A DNA stretch of 33,177 nt from Chara braunii (lineage: Eukaryota; Streptophyta; Charophyceae; Charales; Characeae), in NCBI GenBank assembly GCA_003427395.1, contig BFEA01000125.1:180782-213958 (forward strand), written 5' to 3'. The notes under the pieces are model-generated. The model had not been told where the DNA came from and did no database searches. It worked only from the letters and a program-made list of their open reading frames with translations. Numbering within the stretch: position 1 is the stretch's first letter; each line of letters opens with the position of its first letter. Below are positions 11,441 through 22,690 of the stretch, in pieces. The position numbers were made by a program, and so were the translations under genes.

Positions 11441-14400
11441 TTACGATATCTCACCTCCGTCATCTTGTAAATCCGACGTCCAGAGAGTAAGGTTGTCCCG
11501 GAGGAGTTGCATAATAAGGGTGCTGTCCTTGTAAGACTCCTCGCTCAGCGTGTCGAGCTCAGCAATTGCCTCATCAAACGCCTGTTTCGCCAAATGGCAA
11601 GCCCTGTACAACGAATCCCACATTTCCACAACAGCACCTTGAGAAATCGGAACAATACCAAACAAACTCGCACGATCACAACCCAACGAAATCGCACAAC
11701 TGCGCCCTGAGAAAATAGAATAATAGTTGCACATGCCAGACAGCAATCCATATCATAACACAGTCTTGACAAAACAAATACAGCCATTCAACAGACAGAG
11801 GGTACAAATTCCATCTCGCTACTGCAGAAAACCCACAAACGAGCATCCGCAAAATCGAGGATCATACGTTAAGCACGGCGATAAAACCCCACAACTCATC
11901 GGCCTTTTCAGGTCCCAGATGATGAGACGCATAAACGAAATGCCAAACTCATAACGCAGAGGTAGGTTCGCTCACCTTTCCGGGGAATTCAGGATCTCGT
12001 AATAGAACACCGAGAAGTTCAGCGCCAATCCAAGACGAATGGGATGCGTGGGGGCAAGATCGACCATGGCAATCTCGGATGCACTCTGCAAACGATAGAC
12101 AACGAGCGTTATTACAACTTAACCATAATCACTGCATTGCCCACACATACCGACCACATATTAGAGATCGCTCCAGATGAACTTGACCTCGTTTTCCATT
12201 TCCATAGTGCAATCGCACAAAAACGGCATCATTCTAGGATTACGGCATTTCACGCCCATGTTCACGATTTGATGATGTGAGAGTGTAGAGCATACGCCCA
12301 TGTTCACGATTTGATGATGTGAGAGTGTAGAGCATACGCCCATGTTCACGATTTGATGATGTGAGAGTGTAGAGCATGTTGTAAACGCCCATACGCTCTT
12401 AGGGAAGAGCAAGGAGGCCGCGTAACAACGTCCGCATCGAAACCATTCTTTCAATGTTACAAGGTCAATATAATATTAACGATCCACAACGACCTGTACG
12501 AACGGACATGTTACTGAAGAACAGTTAGTAACAGCTGCTGGAGGCAAATCGACAACCAAATTCACACGCGAATTACGCGTTCCACATTTTCTTTAAGTCC
12601 CATCCCTTCTAAACAACATGCAAAAGGATGAACGCATGCAGAACAAGGACGCAAACTTCGCAATTCCTAGGGATTCTGGATAGTACGAAAGTGCCAAAAC
12701 ATGGCGTACAGGTCGAACTGAATTAATTACTTGAGAACTTCTGTCAACTCACCTTATAAGCAATAAGAGAGTTCTCCGCGGCCTCTTTCCTCTCATTCCC
12801 ACTCTTGAACTCAGCGAGATACCGGTAGTAATCGCCCTTCCTGCGATAGAGAGTCAAGGAACAATGCATGACAGGACTCCCGAGCATAACACCACGCTCA
12901 CCACAAGCATACGATCGCGCTACTTAATAGAACTACGTATACAGGAAAACACACAAGCCACAACAACACAGCACAGCAAGGTTTCACTCAAGTCGACGAC
13001 ACGGACGTCTATCCACATTTCAGCACTATCATCTCGCAGCGAAAACGCCACCATCCGTTCACAACACTGCAGACGAAACACCACCTGGTCCGCAAAACGC
13101 TCCCTCACGAGAAAACAAAAAGCGGGAAGATAGACGACCGCTGACAGAAACACCCCGACAGGGCAGACTTCGACGCGAAAACGTAAGGTTCAGCATACAT
13201 CTACATCAAATAGTACACTGCACAGCACCTTGAACCGGGCGAACGAGCGCAATGGATTGCAGTCGACCGCTGGGGGACAGGTGCGTGCTATATAACAAAT
13301 CAGAGCATCCGAAAGATACGGACTACACAGATCTTCAGCAGAAACAGGAGCTTACTACGGACAATAGAACGCTCGTTTAGAGACCCGTACAGATCCATGA
13401 ACTCCTGTTCCCAGCTTTCACCTCTCGCGTTCAAGTGCCCAACCCAACATAAAACCAACAGGCTGTTTCATGGTCAGACTAGAAAGGATACATCTTGAAG
13501 TAAAAGACCTTCGACTCTCCCGTATCCGAGGATGGGATCAGATTCTCGTCGATGATAGTCAAAATATCATTGCAAATGCTGGAGAGCTCCTGCTCTACTT
13601 TGTGCCTGTACTCCCGGATGCGTTTCACATTCTGCTCATTTCCCTTGTTGTCCTCCTTTTGTTCAATCGAGGACATAATACGCCATGAGGCCCGGCGAGC
13701 TCCAATGACGTTTTTGTATCCGACGGACAACAGGTTCCGCTCCTCGACCGTCAACTCCACGTCGAGCTTCGCGACTTTCTTCATAGAATCCACCATCTCT
13801 GCTCAGACAGAAGGAAGAACACACAAAAATGAGCGACAAGCACGGCTTCAAATTGTACACATGCAAATATCACAATTTCGAGTGTGGCGGCATCGTTATA
13901 CACTCGTTGAACTAACCTGCATTTAGCTCCAGCACGATTCGCAATTCACAATGATCCTGACAGACGGATTGAATCAGCAGACACTTATCGTGAAAACAAT
14001 CACCCTCACACAGAACATAAACCCAAGCATAGCGATAAAAAAAGCAGGGTGCAGAATCTGTAACGAAATAAAACGAGTCTTACAAACACCAGTATCGCAA
14101 CACGTACGTAAGACCTTGCGTAGTAAGGGGGTAATCAAAGTCCCAAGCTTAAATCTGAGCGTGCGCAAACTTGCACACCGAAAGGAACAAATCATGCGTA
14201 AAATTGAGAACCAGAGAAACGCACAAAGATGAACATCGCAGAAGAACGAATAGAGCACGGCACGGTGGCCCGAAACAAGAGATCGCAGGATGCTAAGAAC
14301 ATTCGACAGAAAGATGTTCACAGAACTTCAAAGATGACTTCAAGAAAAACATTAAAAACATTACCCTACGTTGAGCTCAAATAAACAAAAAGAATTTGAG

Positions 14401-17400
14401 ATTAACTCAAAGGCCAGAGACAACCCGGAGAGAACAATGACTATAAAGACGACCAACGAGGGATAACACGAAGACGGAACAACAGAAGATAGTCTATGAA
14501 CTGCCAGATCTGACAAGAAAAATTGTATGTAGGAAAACGAGGAAATTCTAGAGAAGACATACTAGTGGATCAAGGAGGCGAATAAGAGTGCCTTCGTCAC
14601 TCAAAACGACGAGATCGGCGAATATTCGAGAAGCTTTCATCAGAAACCGGAGTGGTACAATGTCATCCACATAGACGCGGAAATATATCGCAGCAACCGG
14701 GAATTAATAGACTATCGTGCATTTCAGCATACAAAACTTGCAGAACAGTCGCAAGCAAGACACTACAGGAACAAATGTCACAGCATGAAAAGAATACCGC
14801 GAGCGATGTCGTGCATAATTTCAGAGTCGGCTAGAAGAACACGGGCACCAGAGATATGACGAAGCCAAGAGCTCGATAACAAACGTCGAAGGCAAAGACT
14901 TGGAATACGTAGTGCGTACATGCAAAGACAACTGAATACATCTGCTATGTGAAAATGCGGGCGCGCGCAGTACAAGGAGCCACCGTTGTCAATCGTGACG
15001 GTCACGACAAAACGGGGCCGTAAGCCGTAAGAATCTACTAATATAAGCTCGCCGCAACAACTTCCAAGCTATAAAAATATGGAATTCACCGTAAATGAGA
15101 TATCCACGGACTCAGTGAGTTACAAACATTCGCACACAAGGACGTGCACAACCTGTAAAAGGCTGACAACCGAAGATAGGGATAAGGTCAGTGCTAACGC
15201 TCCAATTTCGGGTTGGCGCGTGAATAGCATCGGCTCCACGACTAACGTCAGGCACATCCAAGAAGGACATAGAACCTGCCGTAACCGGCAAGTCCACACA
15301 ATGACGGCCTCTGCCCGTACCGTAAAAGATTGGAAACAAAAAGCCGGCCATGTTGATTTACACTATAAAGCCACGAAAAGCGACAACGCAGCACCCGCAA
15401 ACAGCAAGATGATGCGCCCGCAGATGCAAAGAGACTGAAAAATCAGCAAACAAGGCGAGACTACCGACCCGGTCAAGGAGGGAATTCAGCAACTGCGAAG
15501 CGAATACCCACCACAACCCCCAAAGGTGCGACGCAATGGAGAATTAAAATGCAATAACCAGAAGGAAGAGATCAGTCCAGGAAGGCATCGGGAGGAGTGC
15601 CGACAACCACGGGGGAAAAAATAACCACGGTGTTCGAGAATAAACACCAGCCGCAAGCAGAGATCAAAAACAACTGCGCCAATAGATAAATGAAGTGACC
15701 ACCACATCTGAAGAGAATACATGCCGCAAAAAGAACACGGGGACAACCGCTGCCTGCAAACGAGACGACCGCAAAGGTGGAAAGGTGACACCGTAAACGA
15801 GGGAAAAGAAACGCAATCGGAGGTGATGTGACCACCGCGACCAGGGAGAAGGTAACCACCGCAGCAGAGCAAAAGATAACAGCAGACTACCCCCGCAAGG
15901 GCGTAGCAGCTAACAACCGCAGAGAAGGGGCAGACCGCAAAGTGGAAACAGGTGACGAGCGCAAAGAATGTTACACTACCGCCCTGGCAGAGGGAATGCC
16001 GTCCACGAAGGGGGATGATACTGTCCGCGAAGGCAGAGGGAATGTCGTCCCCCCTTCGGGGAGGGAATGGGTTCCACGAAGTGGGAGACGATGTCACCCA
16101 CCCCCGCAAAGGGGGAAACGCTGACGTCCGCGAAGCGGGAAACGTTATCGCCCGCGAGGCGGCACACGCTGTCGATAAGTAGGAAACGTCGTCTTCCGCG
16201 AGAGGGAAAACCTTTTCCGCGAGGGGTATAACTATCTTCCTCAAGGGGGGAAACGTTTTCGTCCGCTAAGACGAAATAGGTGTCATACGAGAGTGAAAAA
16301 ACATGCTGAACGGGCAGAAGGACCCGACGCTACCCGAAAGGCTAGACGCTGCAATCGAGAAAAAGGTGACAGCATTAGGCGGGGAGACCGCCAGGATCTC
16401 ACACAGAGAAAACGACATCCACGACTGGCAGGAGGTTAACGACCGCAACGGGAGTAGAGACCTACGACAGGGGTGAGGATGACCTCAGCGACAACATCTT
16501 ATGGAGACCGCAGCAGCCGAAAGCTGCCAGCGAATCAGACATTAGCAGCGACACAGGAGAGAGGAGACCGCAACAGACAAGATGCGACAGTCACGGACGA
16601 GAACGGCAACCGCAATAGACAATACCGGAACAAATGAGAATTGCGACTGCCACGAAGAAGGTACAACGACCGCAAGGAAAGAGTTAGGACCGCGACAAAT
16701 ATGTAGCGACCGCAGGAGACAACAACGATGACGGCCATAGTGGATAGTAAAAACCCGGCTGAGGAGAGAACGACGACAGCGAAAGATAATGGACGCCATC
16801 ACCAAGGAAAGAAATACGCAACAGAAGAGAGTTACAACCGCCAAAGAGAACGTAAAGCCAAGAGGAGAGAATGCCGAAGTAACAGAGCCACAAAGGAGAG
16901 ACTGGCGACCGCCACAGAGAAGAGAGCCGCCCGCCAAGGAAGAGTAGTACCGACCCCCAAAGAGGAAAGAGCACAACCATAGAAGAGAGTGCCGACCGGG
17001 ACAGACAACAAAGCGTGACGGCCGCCACCGAGAAGACTGACGCGCGTCACAAAGAAGAGTGACGACCACCACATGAGAGACGACCACCACAGGAGAGTGA
17101 CGACCACCACAGGAGAGATACGACCACCACAGGAGAGGGTGACGACCACCACAGGAGAGAGTGACGACCACCACAGGAGAGAGTGACGACCACCGCAGGA
17201 GAGAGTGACGACCACCGCAGGAGAGAGTGACGACCACCACAGCGGAGAGTGACGACCACCACAGGGGAGAGTGACGACCACCACAGGGGAGAGTGACGAC
17301 CACCACAGGGGAGATATTAGACAACCACATAAGACTGACGCCAGACGAGTAACGACCGCCACAGAAAGGAGTGACGACCGCCACAGACAGGAGTGACGAC

Positions 17401-20147
17401 CGCCCCAGAGGAGTGACGACCGCCAAAAAGAATCAAACCGCCACAAAGGAGAGAGACAGCCAGCAACACAGGAGAGCCACACCGCCACACAGGAAAGCCA
17501 GACCGCCACTCAGGAGAGCGTCACAGAGTAACATACGACCGAGATAGAGTGTGCAGACCTGAGGAAAAAATGCTGAGCGTGGTAAGAGAGCGTGCATAGA
17601 CGAGCGCGCCTGAGGAAAACTGCTGAGAGCCTGGTAAGAGAGTGTGCACAGACGAACGCGACAGGAGTAACGCGGCGAGAAAGAAGACATTACCGCAACA
17701 GGGACGAATGACAACTCCAACAGAGGCGAGTCCCAACCACCATTGAACCGACAGTGACAACCTCGACAGAGACGAGTGCCGGCCACTACAGACCCGACAG
17801 CGACCGATGAAGGCCCGGGGTAGAGGAGAGTGCCATCGTCGAGCCGGGAGAATTACATGACCAACGGCGATAGCGACTACGAAGAGTACGCAACGCGACA
17901 GACGAGACTGATGACCGCGACACAAGAGGGAGACCGAGACAGAGGAAGGAAACCGCAACAGAGAAGAGGAACACCGCAGACGGCAGAGATGACACGCAGT
18001 AGAGTAGTGACTAACCCTTGAGAAGAGGTGCCGAGTGCAGAGTATAAACTGGGACAGGTAAGTACTCATCAGAGAAAAAAGTGACAAAAGAGGAGAGACA
18101 GACGACAACAGGGCTGGAGAGTGCCGACGACAGAGTAACGACGGAAACGAGGAAGGACAGTGACAAATGTAGTAGATTATAAACAACGAGAGAAACAACC
18201 TCGAAAGACGGCGACTGCTGAAACCGAGAAATGACAACGACCGAGGAGAGGTGACAAGCGCAATCGAAGACAGTGACCAAGGCAACCGGATAAAGACTAC
18301 CAAAACCACAGTGGAGTGACAAAGACTGACGGCCGAACGCTGTGAGAGTAACGACCGTAACCAACGAGAGTGACAGCTGCAACAAAGGAGAGTGACGGCT
18401 GCAACCAAGGAGAGTGAGAGCCGAAACCAAGGAGAGACAGCCGCAATCGACGACAGGAACGCCCGTCACCGACGATAGTACCCGCAAGGCATGCGAGCGT
18501 CGACCGCCACAGAAGAGTACCCACCGCAACCGATGCCAATGACGGCCCTAACTGAGGAGTACACACCCATATCGGAATTACCAACCTCAATAGAGGAAAT
18601 AGCCGGAAAATCAGCACAGAAGAAGTCTGGAGGAACGAGCACAAACCTCATGCTGACCTAAGAATTGCGTACTGGGCCGAAGTAGCCGTGCACAGTACAA
18701 CGGCAGCAGCCGCAAAGAAAACTGGCACGTCGAAGAAAGGTTAATATGAGAATAAGCTCGGTCAATATACGCAACTACGAATACCACACGCATCGCTGGG
18801 AAAACAGAGAACTTAAGCGCACTGAGAGGAAAGAGAGAGAACAAGAGGACATGGCGGAGGCAGGAAAAACTCGAAGCCTGAGCACAAAGGCGGGAAATAT
18901 TCCAAACGAGATCACGAAGGCTGGAATGAACCGGAGGAGTAGCGAAGGCCCGAAGAAAGGCAAAGTAACCTCAACAGCGGGGTGGGGCCAAAACGACACT
19001 ACAATGGCTGAACGCAGGAAGAGAACATCGCATTCGGCAAACTAAGGAGGTACAACGGCAATCAAAACCCGACAGGAGAAATGCGGATACGAGCAAGGGC
19101 ATAAAAAGAACACAGAGAAGAGCGCGTGGAAGGAGACGAAAAAGAGAATGCGGATTAAGCAAGGGCGTAAAGAGATCATAGAGGAGAGCGACGAAGGAGA
19201 TACACCGACAACAATGATGTTCGGCTGAAGAGTAAATAGAAATAGTGACGGGAGAGCAAATGGCCCAAGGCGAGAGAACGAGAAAGGCAACCTAACCAGT
19301 GACGAGTCGAGGGCCAAGGAGCGCGCTGAAATGAAGACAGAAAAGGTCGAGGGCGAAGGAGAGTGCTGACATCAGGACATAGAAAAGGTTCCAGGATGAG
19401 GAAAACGAAAGTCCTAAGGCAGGGGATAGAGGGAAGGCGGACGGAAGATAAAATGAACATAATCAGGGTCGAAGAAGAGGTGGAGAGGGAAGGAGAGGCG
19501 TGGGAACGAGTCATCGAAAGGTTCCAGGTTTTAAGCAGGAGGGGAGGCAGACGAGGAGAGGGCCGGAGCAAAGGCAGCAGGTAACAGTCGATAAGAGGAA
19601 ACCGAACTCTTGAGAACGGCAAAAAGGGGATACACAAGGCTCAGTAAATATCAAAAGAGAAAGGGAACATGCAATTCCGACCAACACATTAGATAACCAC
19701 AGGCACAGCTCACAACGACAAGAAAAGAATGACCGCCGAAAGAGAGAACAAAACCGGTATGCTCCAGGCTGGGAAGGGTGGACGGCAAGAAAACACCAAA
19801 CGAAGCGCATCCGGTGTCACGGCATAAAGGAGTTCGGGGAGATGAATAGCAGACAACGGGTAACCAAAGAACATAGCAGAGCGAAGACGAGAGGGAATGA
19901 GAAAGTGCAGACGAGGGCGTCTGAGGGCAGACGAACAGCGTAGAGCGCGATGGAAAGGAACGGGGTGGCATTGCCATACGAACAACATAGCTCACAGAGG
20001 GAGAACTACAACTGCGACACCGCCAGCTGCAGACATTGAAGCAAACGAGCGCGAAGGGGTATGAAACTCCGTACCATCGTAACGCTCTGCCTGCTCAGCG
20101 AGCTTGGCCATGTACACCCAATGCTCACGGCTGAGCTCCATCACCAT
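11441..20147 (-). CDS. 14-3-3 protein, five coding exons
   Basis: 14-3-3 proteins are dimeric cytosolic adaptors that bind phosphoserine/threonine motifs on signalling, cell-cycle and metabolic proteins. Exons (minus): 20147-20075, 13798-13492, 12840-12753, 12085-11976, 11603-11441. All junctions are GT-AG, reading phase is kept throughout, and the product is 246 aa. The start is ATG at 20147, with an in-frame TGA 24 nt upstream; ATG at 20141 is an alternative. Residues 1-24 include [19 protein letters not shown]. Signature 1 [11 protein letters not shown] is at about 45-55, and signature 2 [14 protein letters not shown]...LWTS is near the C-terminus. The phosphopeptide-pocket residues (zeta K49, R56, R127, Y128) correspond to K53, R60, R133 and Y134, all present. 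Introns are 6276, 651, 667 and 372 nt. The C-terminus is uncertain: GGA|GGTGAG just before the stop is a good donor and could splice to an acceptor at 11309 for a different tail. No premature stop or missing core residue is seen. Confidence 0.95.
12253..12377. repeat. 42-bp x3 tandem repeat in intron 3
   Basis: The unit cgcccatgttcacgatttga... starts at 12253, 12295 and 12337 and is almost identical in all copies. Because 42 is a multiple of 3, a minus-strand frame reads [14 protein letters not shown] three times, but it lies inside the third intron of the 14-3-3 gene and is not an exon. Confidence 0.92.
15950..16290. repeat. Degenerate ~24-bp tandem repeat
   Basis: Units of the form gggaaacgtt(a/g)tcgcccgcgaggc follow one another at 21-27 bp spacing. 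They are best preserved at 16112-16160 (gggaaacgctgacgtccgcg, then gggaaacgttatcgcccgcg) and decay to both sides. They lie within intron 1 of the 14-3-3 gene. Confidence 0.75.
17058..17311. repeat. 22-bp minisatellite, about 12 units
   Basis: The consensus unit is agagtgacgaccaccacagg followed by ag or gg. Eight consecutive 22-bp units are preceded by four units of 18-20 bp (17058-17135). Variants ccgcaggag, ccacagcgg and ccacagggg are clustered, showing local expansion. On the minus strand the unit has no stop in any frame, so [20 protein letters not shown]-type translations appear in all three frames. Confidence 0.95.
17558..17660. repeat. 51-bp tandem duplication
   Basis: The segment cctgaggaaaa...tgctgag starts at 17558 and again at 17609, each followed by tggtaagagag(c/t)gtgca(t/c)agacga. 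It is intronic. Confidence 0.85.
19080..19203. repeat. 67-bp tandem duplication
   Basis: The segment aatgcggatacgagcaaggg at about 19080 recurs as aatgcggattaagcaagggc at 19147, both running on through ataaa/gtaaag-aga and gagagcg. A similar two-copy repeat with ~43-bp spacing (gtcgagggc(c/g)aaggag ... agaaaag) follows at about 19304-19388. Both are purine-rich on plus and intronic. Confidence 0.75.
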
Positions 20148-21890
20148 TCGCTTCTTGGAAACGATTTCTCACGTGAGGACGTCGGAAGCTTGACCCGCGC
20201 GCACCGACTAGTACGTGATGACAGGTAAACGGTGGACGAAGACGGATAGAGGCGAGGATGGAATGGGAATGAGCTGTGAGCGATGAAGCAGCTAGGCGAG
20301 AGGAGTACTACAAAACGAGCAGCCTAGGTAAATACACCGCGCTTAATGGACGACGAAAGCGCTGCGCTGTACCGTGAGTCCAATAGGTACCCAGGAACAG
20401 CAGCCCGACGCGTTCCACTGCCTCCACAGTTGAAGAACTAGGGTTACAAAATGCGTGGAACACACCGAGAAGCTAGGTCAATGCCTGAGCGGTGTGGAGC
20501 AGTGGTAGCATTTGAATCCCCCCGCTCACCCTTTAGAAGGGACCCGGTGCGACACCGACAGATCGCCAAGCTATCTACCCCTGTTCCAAACCCCGCGATT
20601 TTCTGAAAACTCGCTACATTGGCACATGTCTCTCGCTCCACCGCTGTGCCGAAACCTGCCGCAGACCCCGTGTGAGCTGGTGCATTGGCGAAGCCTTTGG
20701 CCAGCTCGCGTTCAGACTCACGACAGGCGCCAGCCAGCTTCCAGGCGGGCCAGTCCCGTCGATTGGAGTCTGAACGTACCAGCCAATCAATCGCAGGAAT
20801 CCTTCGCCCGTGCAGGGTCCCATGCACAGCTATGCATTTACAGGCTGGTCTGCCTGGCACTGCCCGACGTGTACGGCATCTGTTCCGTGGCCCCAACACC
20901 CGCCCAGAGCTCAGCTCCACTGCGCGGTGCTGCTTCCGCCCGCCCTCCCTATGCTCTTTCCTTAGGAGGGACGCCTGTCCACTACCTTCGTGGCAACCCT
21001 CGACAGGAAACTACTAGAGTGCCTGATTGTGTGATGCTATCTGAAATGCCTTCGAAGGGGTACCCCCGCTAAACGACTACACCCGTCTGGAAACCCCCCG
21101 CTGCGTCCGCCAAGTCGACCACCAACTTCCAAGATCAGGACGCATTTGTCAAGTGGCCGCACTTGTACGAGGGACTTGCGCCCTACCAAACAGCTACACC
21201 CAGCGAGATCATACATGTAGCTCAACTATCGCGCCTTCCAGTAAAGCGGGGTCCACTAACCGTGTGCTCACAACGGATGAGCGAAGAACAAAATTACACC
21301 AGTCAGTGGCCGTCATGATTTTTCGTGCCTGGGGTTCGAGCTCTCCTCTCCTCAACGCTGCCTATGGGCATCGCCACACCACTTTTGAAACCGTGAGTGG
21401 TTTCAAGAGTCGTCAGACTTTTGGGAGAGTTCTGTTTCCAAGAGGTCCCACCCTCCTTCGCCCCCCCTTGTTCTGCATAATAATTTCCCAATGGAACGAT
21501 AGGCCTGGTTTCCAAAGCGCACTGCTCCCCACCAATAAGAAATGAATAAATCAAAATAATCATAAAAAAGTTTCAACCCTTTCTGCCCACAGTACTTGTG
21601 AAAAACAGACTCTTGGGGCCTCCCTGCACTACACTAGCGCTAAGCGCTCCGCTCCAGCGTTACCAGGCCGTTCCATGGCCCTACGGTCATCCGGGACACT
21701 ACCAGCGAGATAGTGCCTCGGAAATACTGACTCTTCCTTCGTCTACGGAGTGAAGCAGCTATGGAGAACGGAGTTCTCTATAGATGGGTTCGGTTAGACC
21801 GCCGTCCAGCGCAGAGATAAGAGTTAGTAGTGTAGTATGGTAAATGGTGGATGGTGCCTCAGACTGTAGTTTTCAGCAAGGATATTGTAG
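20148..21890. other. Upstream flank of the 14-3-3 gene; no gene recognised
   Basis: This contains the 5' UTR and promoter region of the minus-strand 14-3-3 gene just above 20147; no TATA box is convincing. At 20494-20523 a tRNA-like patch reads gtggagcagtggtagca then tttgaatcccc, resembling pol III A and B boxes placed too close together. Open frames at 20512-21072 (plus, 186 codons) and 20444-20920 (minus, 158 codons) overlap each other and show no domain. An A-rich segment with AATAAA lies at 21530-21570 and could be the 3' tail of a retro-inserted sequence starting near 20490 (weak inference). Confidence 0.4.
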
Positions 21891-22273
21891 TTGGCAGCGG
21901 GCACCTCTCAACTATATCCCGCGGTCATTATAGAACCAGACTTTAAGCTGTTCAGCCTTACGTGTCGATCGAGGCGTTCAAGGGCAGAGTCAATCGAGGA
22001 AGTCGAAGAGGGAAGCGGAGGAAGACCAGACGTGAGAAGAGAACCAAGGACAAACGAAGATGGCGAAGCCATAAGGGAGGCCCGTTCCCCCCCATCAGGC
22101 CCGTCAGACCCAGTGGACTATTTGGAGGACGAAGACCGTATAAGATCCCTCCTCGAACTCTGCTTCGACGATGGTGTCTATCCAACGGAGCTCGGCCCAG
22201 GCGAGATGGAGATTGAAGGCGGAGAGGTTAAGTTCACCTTAAATGTCAAGAAGAGGTTAACAGAGCCATAAAT
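21891..22273 (+). other. Acidic open frame without an early ATG, unrecognised
   Basis: The frame is open for 126 codons from just after a TAG (21888-21890) to TAA. The first in-frame ATG is only at about 22206, so it is not a simple gene. The sequence is low-complexity and charged (for example EEVEEGSGGRPD, then DPVDYLEDEDRIRSLLELC and DDGVYPTELGPGEMEIEGG). It may be an exon or, as it precedes the LINE ORF1 in the same orientation, a piece of its N-terminal region. I do not recognise a domain. Confidence 0.3.
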
Positions 22274-22680
22274 TTTCAGGATTTTTTCAGGGTCATTATA
22301 ACAAACGTCTTATACCTTTTACGCCAGACTTGTCACCAGGCCATAGAGTGGACACCAAATAAACTAACAGCAAAAAAAAGAAATTAAAAAAAAATGATCA
22401 AAGGGGCCTTGAACCCCAAGGCAAAAGTGTGTTTTCATGCAAAATGCACTCTTTTCAGTTTTCAGGATTTTCAGGATTTTTCAGGGCTGGCCAAAACAGT
22501 GAACTCCAAGACCCCAACAAACACCAAACTTGACACACACAGACCTTGACAAAAAATAAAACAGAGCAAAAAATAAAAAATAAAAAATAAAATAAAAAAC
22601 GATCTCCAACGCACTTTTCAGGGTTGGGGGTGTTACCTTGGGGCTGAATAGTAGGAGCCCCTGTTAACCTTTGGTGTAAA
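22274..22680. repeat. A/T-rich stretch with ttttcagga repeats
   Basis: Short repeats of ttttcagga/ttttcaggg occur at about 22276-22293, 22453-22489 and 22615-22625. AAATAAAA-type runs lie at 22551-22600. The stretch ends where LINE-like coding sequence begins. It may be the leader of the LINE or an unrelated insertion; nothing in it is coding. Confidence 0.5.
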
Positions 22681-22690
22681 TGCCTCTCTC

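Larger units (their letters stand above)
16430..18540. repeat. Diffuse ~20-24 bp repeat field (gaccgccacagagag)
   Basis: Outside the sharp array at 17058-17311, copies of a related unit, gagagtgacgaccgccaca, are spread with strong divergence. They are clear at 17340-17520 and at 18350-18450 (gagagtgac(a/g)gctgcaac(a/c)aag). This reads as an old minisatellite whose core has been re-amplified in the middle. Long minus-strand frames across it (up to 295 codons) come from the lack of stop triplets in the unit. Confidence 0.7.
13799..20074 (-). other. Intron 1 of the 14-3-3 gene, 6.3 kb
   Basis: The intron is defined by donor GATG|GTACGG (20075/20074) and acceptor CTGAGCAG|AG ATG (13799/13798). 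It splits a Glu codon (G|AG) in phase 1 and restores [11 protein letters not shown], the expected 14-3-3 sequence. It is about ten times longer than the other introns. The part 15.5-19.7 kb is tandem-repeat-derived and pyrimidine-rich in the sense direction; 13.8-15.5 kb is ordinary A-rich non-coding DNA in which I see no gene. Confidence 0.9.

Noticed and set aside
12253-12377. Three evenly spaced repeats resembling a short CRISPR array
   Set aside because: The 42-bp units are adjacent with no unique spacers, in an intron of a eukaryotic gene.
15486-16244. 252-codon minus-strand frame
   Set aside because: Spans the 24-bp repeat field within intron 1; Cys/Ser/Phe-rich low-complexity product.
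16542-17509. Minus-strand frames of 225-294 codons
   Set aside because: They are translations of the 22-bp minisatellite in an intron; all three frames are open and repetitive.
17521-18529. Minus-strand frames of 172-295 codons, Ser/Leu-rich
   Set aside because: Pyrimidine-rich repeat-derived intron sequence; no domain and overlapping open frames.
20444-21072. Overlapping 158-codon (minus) and 186-codon (plus) frames
   Set aside because: They overlap on opposite strands and neither resembles a known protein; higher GC makes long frames more likely.
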